A stretch of DNA of 64,000 nt from Membranipora membranacea (taxonomy: Eukaryota > Bryozoa > Gymnolaemata > Cheilostomatida > Membraniporidae). The translations under genes were made by a program, and so were the position numbers. The stretch is taken from NCBI GenBank assembly GCA_914767715.1, contig OU612068.1, positions 33,666,001 through 33,730,000 of the forward strand. Direction: 5' to 3'. The notes beneath the pieces were generated by a model. The model saw only the letters and a list, made by a program, of their open reading frames with translations, was not told the origin of the DNA and did not search any database. This document shows positions 22,121-34,659 of this stretch, piece after piece. How positions within the stretch are numbered: position 1 is the first letter of the stretch; each line of letters opens with the position of its first letter.

Positions 22121-25100
22121 TTAATTATTTAGCTCAGGTACATAGACACTGAAGTCAGCGTTGGCAAATTCCTCATCATTGTCAGTGTCTGGATATGTTG
22201 CCCTTATCATCATGTATATACATGAGGGCAACGGTCTTCGTTGGCCTTTGCCAATATATGGATATGTGAAGAAGATGATCTGGCGATAGCCAGATAGGCG
22301 TTGTTGCCCTCTGTGGAGTCTGCCCATGGTATCCTGGCTCCAAATGTTGTTTGGCACAGAGTTGTTGCGTCAGGCTGTCTCTGTGCTAAAATAAAAAATG
22401 TTAGTAGAATAAGTGACCTTGGACAGCATAAAAAAGTAAGAAACTTCCCAATCATATCCTTGTGAAGTTACGTGACTAGTGTCAGTTTACTTCTTACAGT
22501 TGTGAACAATGCATCTCAAAAATTGACACAAAGTGAGTGCTATAAGACTCCATTAAAGCACCTGTCTTACTCGAGGTATAATTATTTTTCTTTTTTTGAA
22601 AATTACTTACGATGCTGAGTACAGAAGTTAGTGTAGGCTACCCTGAGGGGAGCAGGTCGGAGTAAGTCTTTTATATTGGTTGACTCGGTAATACATTGTA
22701 TGTCCAACTCTTCCTCAGTCTTTGTATCCCATACAGGGTTATAACGGCAGCAATGATTCATATCCTGTTGTGGCCAGACAACACACACTCCTCGGCATTT
22801 GCACCAGTCCCGATTCATGTCCTGGAAAATACTCCATGGCTGCATATACATATACTGCATTTAGAATAATCTGGTTATATAGTACAACCAATGAACTCCC
22901 TCAGAAAGTTCAATGATACAACAACCAATGCATATAAACTCCTCGGTAAAGTTACTCAGAGGGGTCTTTCAATTAGATTGAGCAACGCTTTACTAAAGCA
23001 AGTTATCACTATCACATCTGTCAAAATTATCACTCACTTGGTCTTTCAATTACCCAAAATCGCTCACCCAGAATATATAGTTCCTTCAGTGACTGAATGC
23101 GAGAGCATGGTAGGTATCGCTTACCTACTGAGTGAGCAATCAGATTGCGATTTTTGCTGTTGCTAATTGAAAGAGCCACCGCCCCCACCCTCCCCCTGGA
23201 GTGCATCAGGCCTTACAACATTTCATCCAGTCACATGCCTAAGTTTCAACATTGCCCGGGTGTATATTTTTTAGCCATAAAACACTATATTATTTTGACA
23301 AATAAATATAACAACATGAACTTGCATGAATATTGTTTTCACAAATTTGAAGTGGGAAGCATATGAACAAGGAGTAAAGTTTTACTCCTTGGTGTGAAGC
23401 ACACTATGCCTAGTGCTTGTCTACCCCAGGAAATGATGAATGTTTGCAGAATTGGAGTGTACCAAGGAGTTGGTTGTTGAGTTGTGACATCAGACAATCC
23501 ACACTGTCACAATTTCTTTCATAACAAACCTGGGGGTAGGTACGAAAAACCGAACCACGAACTCACGAACTACGAACCCTCTAAAACCAAGGAGTTCTCT
23601 GTAACTCCCTGCTAAAAACCGAACTCAGGATAATCCTCTCCTGCTTAAATCAATTTGCTCAAAGTTTAAATTGTCAGTAGCCAATGAAATGTCATGTTTT
23701 TGATAAGTGACCAATAATATAACAGACATCAAACTTTGACTTTTAATAGAGCTCATTGCATCCTAACTAGGTGCACTAGCTCAAGGTCACTTGATGAAAA
23801 ATTATGGAGAGCAAGATGGCACAGTTTGGTACACACCATGTAGATGTCATTGTCAAATTAGTCATCATGAATCCAAATGAACTTTTGCATTGGAGAGAGG
23901 AATGGTTTGACTATATATATATTCCTGCAAGTTTGAAAATGATGGAAGTATGTGGAGCTACTACAGAAGGCTGTAATGGAGGACACACCACACTTATTAT
24001 TTATTAGAAATGGTCACAGTGTTTAGTAAATTGGAGCCCCTTTGACTCGTCACAGGAGGAGCAGAAGGCTGCCTCCTGAATCATCACCTCTCAACAGAGT
24101 TAAAAAGTATGTACTATGGCCATGGGTGTTGGCCTATCTTGAAATATTGTTTTGAAAGTTCATTCATGGCTGTACTTTGGTTTCAAACAAAGCATGAGGG
24201 GGAAAGTAGGACCTCTAATATACATTAAAATTCTTCTATAAAAAATTATAACTATAACTGTTAACTGTTAGGTCTTACATACAGCATTTTGTGCTACTCT
24301 AAGAGATATCAGATCAGTGTTGCCTCTCTGAAATTTACATTAGCTTGATCAGGCTTCATCATCTATGAAATGATCCTACTAGTATGAAAGTGGTTAGGCA
24401 AATACTATATATTACCTGCATATTCTGTAATAACTAACATAAGAAATCTTGTGTTTGTAGATATCCATGCGGGCCCTTACTCATTACAACCTCAGCTATT
24501 GATTTCTCTGACTCGTAACACAGAATACAAAATTATTTTGGTCCGATGGTCAGACTAACATGCTGTACTATAGCTGTGTAACGAAGTCAGGTTCAAGCTG
24601 TGGTGGCCCGGACTAAACTGATAATGATAATATCCTGGTCTTCTGAAACGGCCTCGTGTAAAACAACTACATAGTAATTAAGCTGCAAGTTGGGTCAGGT
24701 ATGTACCAAAATTAATTGGTGTATTATTCATTTTATCCCAGTCGAGCATGATTGATAATGTAATGTGGTGTGAGCTTCACCAGTCACCATCTAGCCATAA
24801 AAAAAGCAAAAATATTAACCGGCAATGAAGAAACGGGAGCTTGCCTCATGCTGCCCTAAAGCTATGAGTAGAGCGCAGTGAGCAAAAAGTGAGTTTTAGA
24901 TTTTAACTGATAATATCATGACATATGATATCAAACACTTCTCTTTGAATTTGAATGTGATATTTTCTGTTTTTTTGGTTACGCAGTACCAGAAGTCACA
25001 GAACAATCCTAGTGATAGCTGTTATGCAACAGTGATGGCTTGATAGTTAGCTTACTGTCATTAACAACGTACATTGCCACTACGATTGGATAGGAACTGC

Positions 25101-26044
25101 TTTATGTCCCCGATGGTCTACCATCACACGTGTATTCACAGCCATGAATGCTCACACTTCAGTATTAATCCACCTGAGCCATTACTATTCTCTCAGGCCT
25201 TTTTTTCTGCCTCTCATTTTGCCGCTTTTTCAGGCACCATAATATACAAATAAGTTCATTGAATACACGTGTAAACACCATCAACAGTCTCTTCTCTGAA
25301 CCATTACCTTTATTTGAATGCGCATATAATATGTTATCTGATTGGATCACCTTATCACTCAAACAGTGCAATGATCACATAAACAGAGTATTTGCAAGCA
25401 TCATTTAGTAAGTAAAAGCATCACTGCGTGCATTTGTGCATAATCACTCAATTATCCAGGATCAGTCGCACCACCATGGTAATAATCACTAAGTTTGAAC
25501 TTGGTGGCTCCCAACTCTCCGGAACCTCTGTCTCAATCTGGAAATCGTTCAGGCCATGATCTAGCCTGGTGTCTGTTCTAGAACAAAATCCCCTTTTTTG
25601 TTCAGTCGGGGACAAACTCCCTGCTCCCCTCCCACTCTCCCTGCTCATATGTCCCAAACTCTCTGCTGGGATTGGAGTTGTCCTCTACCATTTGCCAAAG
25701 TGCAAGAGAGGATAACTGTTCATCAAAGTTTTGACTTTTTGTTACAAAGAACATCATTGGCCGAAATTATGTTATCAGACACATTGAAGGTTCGGTTTTT
25801 TAAAGGTTCGTAGCTTGTGAGTTCGTGGTTCGGTTTTTCGTACCTACCGCAAACCTGGGGTACTCTATCATCATCACCACCATCCTGTTGAGGTTGATCA
25901 TCATCACTGTTGCTTTCTCTTCTTATTCTTACCACTCTAGGCTCCAAAATCCAGGGTTGATCCAACTGCATCACTCCTAACATTTTCCTCATCAATAAAA
26001 GATGAGCTGGATGTGCTTCTTCTGGAGCTTGATTTATCTGACAT
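22121..26044 (-). pseudogene. P2X7-type ballast-domain protein gene, broken
   Basis: Seen: exon 1 (26044-25855) starts MSDKSSSRRSTSSSS and, one frame over, continues QPWILEPRVVRIRR, a Ser/Asp stretch and RVPQ|GTTTG. Exon 2 (22821-22611) starts in phase after TTTTCCAG with DMNRDWCKCRGVC, then HCC, then CITES and LRVAY, and ends at GTAAGT. Exon 3 (22385-22121) includes GNNAY and, after a frame change, YRQIIFFTYPYIGKG, LPSCIYMMIRATYPD and a TAA. Known: Cys-rich WC.C..C, HCC, CI, AYRQ, LPSC and IR..yP mark the cytoplasmic zinc-binding ballast domain of P2X7, which occurs without the channel part in many invertebrate proteins. No channel sequence is seen here. Odd: a stop at codon 36 in the starting frame, a second frame change in exon 3, and a 2.3-kb transposon at the first donor. 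A sequencing error could explain single shifts but not all the damage. Confidence 0.78.
23534..25849. mobile_element. 2.3-kb TIR transposon inserted at a splice donor
   Basis: Inverted ends of about 55 bp: left GGTAGGTACGAAAAACCGAA (from 23535) and, inward from the right, the same 20 bases (from 25848). The flanking direct repeat CAAACCTGG occurs at 23525-23533 and 25850-25858, a 9-bp (or 8-bp) target duplication. The host minus strand reads CCAG|GTTTG, so the duplication straddles the exon 1/intron 1 junction of the P2X7-domain gene. The interior has no recognised transposase; a 68-codon plus frame at 23804-24007 (MESKMAQFGTHHVDV...) is the longest early frame and is unassigned. TIR and duplication length suit a Mutator-like or hAT-like non-autonomous element. 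Confidence 0.82.
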
Positions 26045-26730
26045 GTTGGTTGTTGAATTATTTTACTATCAATGCTGTACCCGTGTACTACTATTTCTCA
26101 TATCTCCCTTGTTGTTCAGGGTGTATTGGTAGGTCAAGTACGGAGCTCGTCATCACTATGGCGTAAAGCTGGAGAAGAAGTTACTTGTTTCTATTTTAGA
26201 AGCTCATAACTCCATGCAAAGCCACAGGAAAATAGTTTTGATGACAAAACTATCTATTAATAATTATTACTGGTGGCTCTGCTGGGCAAAGCTCAGCTGC
26301 GGCAGCAGTGGTTTAAAGCTTTGGCTTTAGTCAGTAGTAGTTCTGAAAGACAAAGAATTGTAACACAATATAAGATGACCTGTTACATAAAGATAAATCA
26401 GGAAACACATTTGCACGCGAATCAAAATCATCTTATTGCAATCACTTTATCGGCCAAGACTTATAACCTGTATCAACCTTCTTTTTTTTACAGCCAAAAA
26501 CAGATGCTCAGTAGTTCCCGTTAAGTCTATGAAAACTTACAAAACAATTTCTTTTTTTTAACTCATCCCTCAGCAATACCAACATACCAGTAGGTCAGTC
26601 AAATCTAGTCGAACTGGCACATAGCTATGGTATGATAAGGCTTGATTGAAATTTATATCAAGCATTGTATTCACACAAAACATATTAAAAGCTGTTGCAT
26701 CCACTTTAACCAGGGTTCATGTTACTGATA
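26045..26730. other. 5' flank of the P2X7-domain gene, no feature seen
   Basis: Upstream of the exon 1 ATG. No recognisable exons or repeats. Confidence 0.45.
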
Positions 26731-26800
26731 GTGGCTCAGTTGGTTAGAACCTGCCCTCTAACGTGCAAGTGTTGGAGGTCCTAGGTTCTATGGAAATCAG
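26731..26800 (+). mobile_element. tRNA-like SINE head (degraded)
   Basis: A good A box (TGGCTCAGTTGGTTAGA, from 26732) is followed about 50 bp later by a weak B box (AGGTTCTATGG, 26783-26793). The surroundings do not fold into an obvious full tRNA. A decayed SINE is the likeliest reading. Confidence 0.45.
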
Positions 26801-29734
26801 GAGCAGTTTCCATTCTCTCTTTACCATCTCGACTACACACTTAGCTATAGAGTCACCGATATATACAGGCTCATCTCGGCATATATACAAAACAGTGACA
26901 ACATGCCCCTTATATATGGTTGTTGCATTTCCCTGTTGGTTGCGCAAGTGTTAACATTTTAAATCTATACATTTTGTTCATTTTCATAGACCAAATATCA
27001 TCAAATCACCAGAATAAAAAACACAGACTCTATAATTGGTATTATCCTGCTCTGACATCTTACTCCTTGTTTGAAATAAAAATCCAATTTTTGTAGCAAA
27101 CTTTATATATTTTTGACAAAATAAACCAACCAACAATACTATGCATGTCAGCGGACACGTACAGCGGACGTTGATTATATTTGTCCTACCTGTTGGAGTA
27201 CCACAGAACTCAGAGATGTAGCCTGTCTTCACAAGCTTTGTCAAGACGATGTTGAGTTTGATACAAAGGAAACAAGTACTGGACTGTCGTAAACTGAGTG
27301 AGTCAATATAGTAGGCCAAGTAACATATTATGGTAAACAGTAGTTATTCAAGTTGTGTCCTTTTGTCCTGAGGTAGGACACTCTCAACTCAAAACAGTGC
27401 ATCACCAGTTGCATCCCCTCTGAGCAATTTGGCATTTAGCATTTTTGTGCCTTTAGCATTTGGAATTTAGCGTGTCGTTCCTGATTTCCATGGGGTTTAA
27501 ATTCTGCTGCAGTCTAACTACTGAAGCCTGAGGATTGCTCCAACCTGCCAGTTGACTGAGAGCAGCTTGGCACCTGCACCGTAAGGCATCATTATTTTTC
27601 TGTCTTTGAACTGAGACAGACCTGAACGATTTTAACCAACAAACCTACTAAGGGAATTACAATTATCGATGAGAATTTCAATCAAGCATCAACACCAACT
27701 ATTTAGCCTACTTGTTCCTTTCACTTCGGAGCTTGCATTAGACGCATATCGACCTGCCCAGTGGTTTAGAGTGGCACTGGTGCAAAAATACGAGTTAAGA
27801 ATCTTTTGGATCACCTTTTCACTCTGAAGATCTATAGTACTATGTGATTAACGCGCACTTACTTACTAACTAGGCCTGTCACTGACTGTCAGTCAAGCCC
27901 AACTACACTAATTAACTAATGTTTTCCATTCATCGATGATGAATTATAATAATGAATATAGCAAAAGAATATAAATTTATGATAAATATTAGGTTAGGTC
28001 TGACTATAATCCATTTATTTTTGTTCAAAAAAACATCTATTTAGAGTAAAAAGTAGAGGGGGTGCTATCTCTTTCTTCTGCTAACGAGGTGCCCATTCAA
28101 CAGATTTAAATCTAGCCTTAGAACTGGAAATTCTAATTATGCAGAATTTTAGTGGGCTCTGCCCGTTATGAAGGTTCATAGTCTATATTGAATAACAGGT
28201 TATTTTAACGAGTAGAATTCAAATCATTTGAACAAATCTCGGGAGAAGGTAAATTAAATCAAATCATGTCTCTCATCAGAGGCAAATAATTAGAATAACT
28301 CTTATGTGCAACAAATCAACCAATCAACAAAAACACAAATTTGTCATATGATTCGAATCACAGGTGATCTGCTTCAACTCTGCCTGTAGCGCATGCAGTC
28401 GAGCAGTTTTTTACACTGAACATAATATACATCTCTGGAATTGACCTGCTGGTTTAGTTAAAAGCGAGGAGCAGCCCCAACATTGAGATAGTCATCTGTG
28501 TATAGACCATTATTTATAATATTATCAATCTAAATAGACTAAGGTCGATACATAAAAATCATTGTGATGAGGATTGGTTGTTTAAGATTTATCCATTCTT
28601 CGTGCGAGAGAAGACAAGTCCTGTGGGCAACTGACACATTTTATCCTACTGCATAATACAAGTATTCCATCCAGCTTCCAATGTATTTACTATTCAGGTT
28701 TTCTTAGTGTTGGCAATCAGGATCTTCATCATCAACCACCCAAGAGAAGATGGTCTTGATGGTCTGGTGCATAAGCTTCAATAGGTATGGCAGTTGTGGG
28801 CTGTCTCTCTGGAACTGTTTGTTGAAAGCTGTCTGTAGACTTCATGGTTCCCTTTACTAGCCCTAAATGACACAGGACTGTTGTACTACAATGCTTAGAG
28901 CTAGTGAAACACGAGACATAGAATCTTACGACTGTGGGTCAATAATAACAAAAATAGATCGTCCCAATAGGTAATGGTGGTCTCAAATTGCATACAGATA
29001 TACCAGCCGTCTCTAGAGTGAAGTTGTGTGACAGTCTAGTGTACAACCGAACAAACTCCCATGTTGACATTTACTCAATGCCCATCAGGCCGATATTCCA
29101 CCATCCGGTACAGAGTAAACCTTCGCAAACTTTGTTTTAGAGCTAACTGTGTTCACTATTTAAATAGCGTTTTTTCAAAAAAGTAAACTTTTTATATGAA
29201 TTCTTATCCATTTATATTTACCGTCCATACTTTTAACAAGAGAGCACTCACATGAAGCATTTTATTTCTCTAATTGATGAGACAAATAAACACATCATCA
29301 TCATCGTTTGTTTAAACAAGCTGATTGGAGGAGCTGCATTATGGCAAGGTCTTAATTATATATTATGTCCCTCTCTTCTTCCACATAGCCTTAGATTGTC
29401 CCGAAAAAGGTATGTAGATATATATATGTAATATATACATAGTAATATACATTATATTTCACTATTTGCGTAGCTTGCAAGTTAATCAATATGAGATATC
29501 CCCTATGACATGGGCATGGTAATGCTTCAAACACATGATACCAAACCCAGCCAACTATGTCACTACAAAGGGTTATAGCCATAGATTTAAAATCTATGGT
29601 TATCGCTGACTTCTGATGTTACATTTTCTTTTGACGTAAAGAATCAGCATGAGGGTCAATTAATACACTGATAACAATAGGCTATCATAATTATTGGGAT
29701 ATCATTTGTTATTCATTCTTATATCATTCTAATA
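26801..29734. other. Intergenic, no gene recognised
   Basis: About 2.9 kb of AT-rich DNA with only short frames. A minus-strand frame near 27240-27185 reads KLVKTGYISEFCGTPT before a GTAGGA; its plus strand (27220-27241) matches one arm of the hairpin at 39999-40052, so it looks like a repeat rather than an exon. Confidence 0.4.
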
Positions 29735-29748
29735 GTTGCCATGCTACC
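29735..29748 (+). promoter_or_regulatory. RFX-type X-box
   Basis: GTTGCCATGCTACC matches the classic X-box GTTGCCATGGTAAC at 12 of 14 positions, keeping the first half site perfect. It lies 161 bp before the start codon of the six-exon gene at 29909, the usual distance for RFX sites in ciliary genes. Binding is inferred, not shown. Confidence 0.6.
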
Positions 29749-29908
29749 TACAATGTGATATAAACAAAGATGTGTAGTCTCTCTCATCACAACTATTGAG
29801 GTTGCTACATGATTATTTGGTCAGTTTTTTGTACGGGAGACAGTCGGATATTTTTATACACCATTTAGCTCCCTAAAATTGCTCTTTCAATATTTGTTTT
29901 CTGCAAAG

Positions 29909-32900
29909 ATGACGGGCCATGAACTGGACGATGCGTCTACAATGACCAGAAAGCCTGATGTGGGAGTTGACTATGAAACGAGGAAATCTGAGTAAGCTCT
30001 TTGACACTTTTCACTTTGATCTTTAAGCGTCTAGACCTTGTATATCCTGACATTGCAGCGCTCTATGCTGAGTTCATTGTATTGGCTTGTGCAGTGTGCA
30101 CACTTGGGTTATTTATGTAATTGGTAGGTTTTTTTAAAATCAATTTTAGTCCATTGTTATGGAGTGTTTTATGTTTGCGCCAATGACTGGTTTTGTTGCG
30201 AGGAATTTATTTAGAGAGTCAACAGCGATTTTAATTTCAATGTTTGCGTACAGGTAAGTTTATTGATTAGGCATGCAATCACCAGGTATTAAAGGTTATG
30301 TCATCGTGGTTAATAGGTTTCTTTCACATCTATTCAATAGGAGAACCAGATTCTAAATAAAATATCGAGTGCAATGTTTCAAGCACTTTGGTATCATGAT
30401 GAATGAATAGCAGCATGCACATTAAATATATATGCCGAATATAACGATTTCACGCCATATTAACATAGCTGCCTGTAACACACTGCTGCCACTGCATCGC
30501 TTTGTGTAAATCTGTGATACTCTGCTGTCAGAACATAACAAAACTCCTGAGGTACGCTATCTGCAAATCTAAAATTGTTTTCGTTCATCCAGCTAATTTT
30601 CTAACTGGCAGATTTTGCTCTAACTGTTTATTGGGTGGGCTAGGCAAGGTTGGGCAAGGTTGGTGAGCAACAATCAAGAGACAAATTTCTCTCAAAAGCC
30701 TTTCATCTGCATCAATAAGATTTGTGACACAATCACTGGCAGAAGAAGGTAACTGTTTTTGCAATTGATTAATGGGTATCAACTCTATTATGTTTATAGC
30801 TATCTATTGTTTTAATGATGTGGTTACTGTAAAAGCTGTCAACCCATTGTTTGCTTGTCAACTTTGATCATTTTCAGTTTATTGTCTGTATGTTGTTAAC
30901 CTCACCTATTTCTGTTTACCTTTTGCTGATTGATAAATGTTTTCGGACGTGTCAGACAATGTTTAATTTGACACAGTATCTAGAAATCAGTCTGCATGGC
31001 TCAACAGTATTGATTAGTTTTACCACTGAGGGAGTTCATTGGTATTGTCTATTTGCCTATATAAAATTGTTTGTATCTGTTTTCAGTATGACATTCTGGT
31101 CTCGGTATGATGCGGTGCGCAATTCTGGAGGTCCAACAGATCACTGGACAAAGATGAAATTACGAGTCAGTACCATAATAAATCAATATATTATATATAT
31201 ATGTATATATATAATATGATATATGGCAGTACAGAGTGGTAAAATATCACTTACTTTCTCCACTGTCATCACATTTTTCTTAACCTAAACAACATTGCAG
31301 AACATGGCTTCATGGGGGTCTTGAAAAGGGAATTTGCCAAGAATAACATTGAACATAATTGTATGATTTACAGACTAAAAGTAGGTACTTGGATGATGGA
31401 AGACCCGACGACTTGCTGGCCCTCTTTTTTTAGATTAAATGCAGCCTTGCCATGCTGCTACTTTTTTGGTTTCAGTTTTACTACCCAAACCAATAAAGTA
31501 GCCGAATGACAAGGCTACATTAAATGATTACGCTATCTGCATGGAGTAGGAGATTGGACTAACTTATTACTATATATATATATATATATATAAGAATATA
31601 ACAAGATTTCTTATGATTTCAGGCTACAGAGAGAGTTAGATCAGCTCTTCCAGCTTCCAGTGAGTGAAATAGTTTCCTCATCTTTTTCATATCTAATTTA
31701 TACCTGAATTTATCTACCATCACCCCTGATAATGATACGCCTCTGAAAGCAGCTCAATAAAGACCTTACAAGCAAACAGCTTCTCACTGGAATTTCTAAA
31801 CTATTCTATTGCCAGTGTGGCTGGACTGGCTAGGCTTTCTAGTAATTCAACTTGCAGGTTTCTGCTCTGTACGCAAAACCATTTAACGGTAAACTCCAAC
31901 AAATTCATTGTAAAGTGTGCATTGGCTCTGAGAATTATTACATTGGGTCTAGCTATAGGATCACTGAACTGAGTAGCTTATACATACATCTAGCCTGGTT
32001 GCCATGTTGAATCAGTGAATCTGTAATAGCTGGCAAGGTCAGAATCCGATATTCAATAGCTTGTAAATGTTTTGTCTGTGAAATCGAGCTAAAGCAATTA
32101 GTAATGAAGTTGAATGCAATGCTTGACGCATTATTAAAGTTCAATATTGTGTAAAGCTACTCATTTAAATAATGTTTAAATTTCTATGTATTTAAATTTG
32201 AATAGCAAAATGTTAATTCCAAAATTTCCTGACAACGGTCCCATAAGCTATTGACTGATTAACTCAGTCAACTTGTAAATTTCCCACCAACTTCTGTTCT
32301 AGCTCACTCTGTTCCAATATCAACATTCAGATAATATCATAGAATTCAGCCTGTGAAAACTGCTGGACATGAGAAAGCTGTTACTAATATGTGCTTGTTT
32401 CAGCTCTGTCCCAAACAAACCATTCAAAATATCTATCATCGTTTCAAGTACTATGCTTCAGATTTGTGTGCTTGGTCCTCACAAACATTACAACACATGC
32501 TCAATCTCAATCATGCATTTTTGTTTCACAGTCAATCATTTTGAGAGCAGTACAAATTCAACATATGCAGTCAAGCCTGGATCATACCATACTACCAGGC
32601 CTAAGACAGTACGACAATACCATGATGCCCTCCGAAGTAGTTACAACTTGAGAGCTAAAGAGGGGTTCCAGTATTGGTTGTTGGAACGACCTAAACCGAC
32701 TCCTTGTAAGTAGAATCAATATTCTACATCTATTTCTGTATTAACACAATTAATGCTACTAAACAAATGTTCTAAATTATGTATGCTCCAGAAGAGTATT
32801 GGTAATTTCAACTGCCTACAACTTATCTGGTCACAGTATATCCTGTCGTCACTAACTTTTCAAGACAGGTTAATCATAGTTCAGCTTGCAATCATTCGAG

Positions 32901-33717
32901 TTGAAGGCTTACCTCTTCTTATTAACTCATCACAACGTTATTCTAACACTTATAACCATGGCTGGCATCTAACTGTGATTTCACTGACTGTTGAAGTTGC
33001 GATTGTCAAAGGGCGGGATGACAGGTAAAACATTCCCTAAGTGCAAATATTTTCTCATTTTGATATATTTTCTTGCAATAGCCTAGGCAATGTAGCAATA
33101 TAAACAGATAGAGGCTTACCCCACCGCGCACCACTCGACACAACGCATTGTAGTCTATTTTTGACAGCATTATTGTTGATACTATATATAGCCTTTCGGA
33201 TGTAAATAATCTACCTACCGGGATCTATCAGGTATAATGAGTGTAAACTGCACCTTATTATTATCATTACCTTACAGCTATTCTGATCACACATCTATGA
33301 CCAATTTTCTTTTGAAAGATTTTTCAAAGCCATATTAGGACAATGTTGATTTTTGGCTGTAATTGTTGCCCATATCTCAAAGAGTTGTCTACACTTTGCT
33401 TCTGACAAAGCAACTCCCAAAATGTGGTCAAACATTCATTTCAGACATATAAAAAGTGAGTAGTAACTCTCTAACTTCTTCTCAGAACAGGGGCAATTTC
33501 AGAACTGAGAACTGCATTGCACCCTGGACCATATTTTATCTTTGCACATTCTGTGAAAGCTCGTTGAGCAAGCAATCTTATTATGGTACTAAGCAAATCC
33601 TAACCTTTACTTTTATAACAATTTCTACCTTTGCCTGGTGACTTTATTGTAGTTGGAAAATACGGGATGGGGAGTTATAAATCTGTTCTCGGCATTGGTA
33701 ATGCTCCTAGGACATAA
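29909..33717 (+). CDS. Small 173-residue protein, candidate ciliary component (six exons)
   Basis: Seen: exons 29909-29991, 31087-31169, 31301-31380, 31623-31659, 32532-32705 and 33653-33717 connect through GT-AG junctions with matching phases (2, 1, 0, 1, 1) into one frame ending in TAA. The protein starts MTGHELDDAST, has no signal peptide, no hydrophobic segment and no known enzyme motif, and is rich in Tyr, Ser, Arg and Lys. Notable runs are FWSRYDAVRNSGGPTDHW (residues 31-48), SSTNSTYAV (100-108), RQYHDALRSSYNLRAKEGFQ (122-141) and a C-terminal PFGKYGMGSYKSVLGIG. Known: short basic, Tyr-rich proteins with repeated T..TY-like motifs are common among microtubule inner proteins of cilia. 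Inference: with the X-box upstream, a ciliary microtubule-associated role is the best guess. I do not recognise the family. A 44-nt optional exon (32404-32447) would break the phase and was left out. AATAAA occurs at 34095-34100. Confidence 0.68.
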
Positions 33718-34659
33718 ACTGACAAAGGCTGAGCTTGAGAATACAACAGCAATAATGTCTACGGAGTTGACCGACGGAGATGAAGCTTACACATTGAATA
33801 ACGCTGAAGAATTAAAATTTTCTGATCCAAATTTTCTAACTGATACAGTGTGTATATATCCTTGTCATTTGATATTTTATATTAGCCTTTAGGTGTCATT
33901 GTAGGTGAATCTCTCAGTGTTAGCACCGTGCTGTCTAAGCAGATTTTCATTAATGTTTTCCTGATAAATTATTTTGATGCAATTTCTGTTTGCTCAATTA
34001 GTTCATAAACGAATCCTTATTTTTATACATGTTACGCTCTCATGCTAAGTTTCAGCGTGGGATATTTCACTTTTATGCTATATGTAATATTACCAATAAA
34101 AACACTGTCTGAAAATGAATTTGTTGCAATCCTCTTTTACCTTCGGATATCTATGGATCTCATTATGTAATATAACAGGGTTGTATTAGAGATTATCATG
34201 AAGACCCAGGAATCTTAAGAGCTGACCTTTAAACAAATGTAATGTCCTAACTGTTGGATCCTCGTAATTCCATCTTTCGATGTAGTTGAATGTAACTTAT
34301 GACTACATGTAATAAAACATACAGAATCGTTGGTATATCAAAGTGGTTTGCTGCGCTATAGTGGCATTCTAAAAGTAATGGACGTAATTAGTGTACACTG
34401 CTGTGTTAAGAATTAAATATGTATGTAGACACAATTTGATTGTATTATTTACTATCTAGTACATTATTTTATTGGTGTAAGAGAAAACAGCTTATACAAT
34501 GTAGGAACACACTAAACAGTGTGGGAGGGAATTTTAATCTTCATCTATTTGGGTATACATTAGTGTGACCTCTTCATTCTCCTTGTAAGGAGGGGCCAGA
34601 ACAACGATCAGCTTGGATAAAGTTAACATTAATTTGATAAGTATGCATCATAATTGGAG
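33718..34659. other. 3' flank of the small gene and channel 5' region
   Basis: No coding exon recognised. The possible polyadenylation signal at 34095-34100 divides it; the rest would be promoter and 5' UTR of the channel. Confidence 0.5.

Noticed and set aside
27184-27319. Minus-strand exon-like sequence KLNIVLTKLVKTGYISEF before a GTAGGA donor
   Set aside because: Slight resemblance to ribosomal protein S15a is too short, and part of it is a repeat also found at 39999.
32404-32447. Extra exon of the X-box gene
   Set aside because: It has AG and GT borders but would put the following exon out of frame, into an early TGA; direct joining of 31659 to 32532 keeps the frame.
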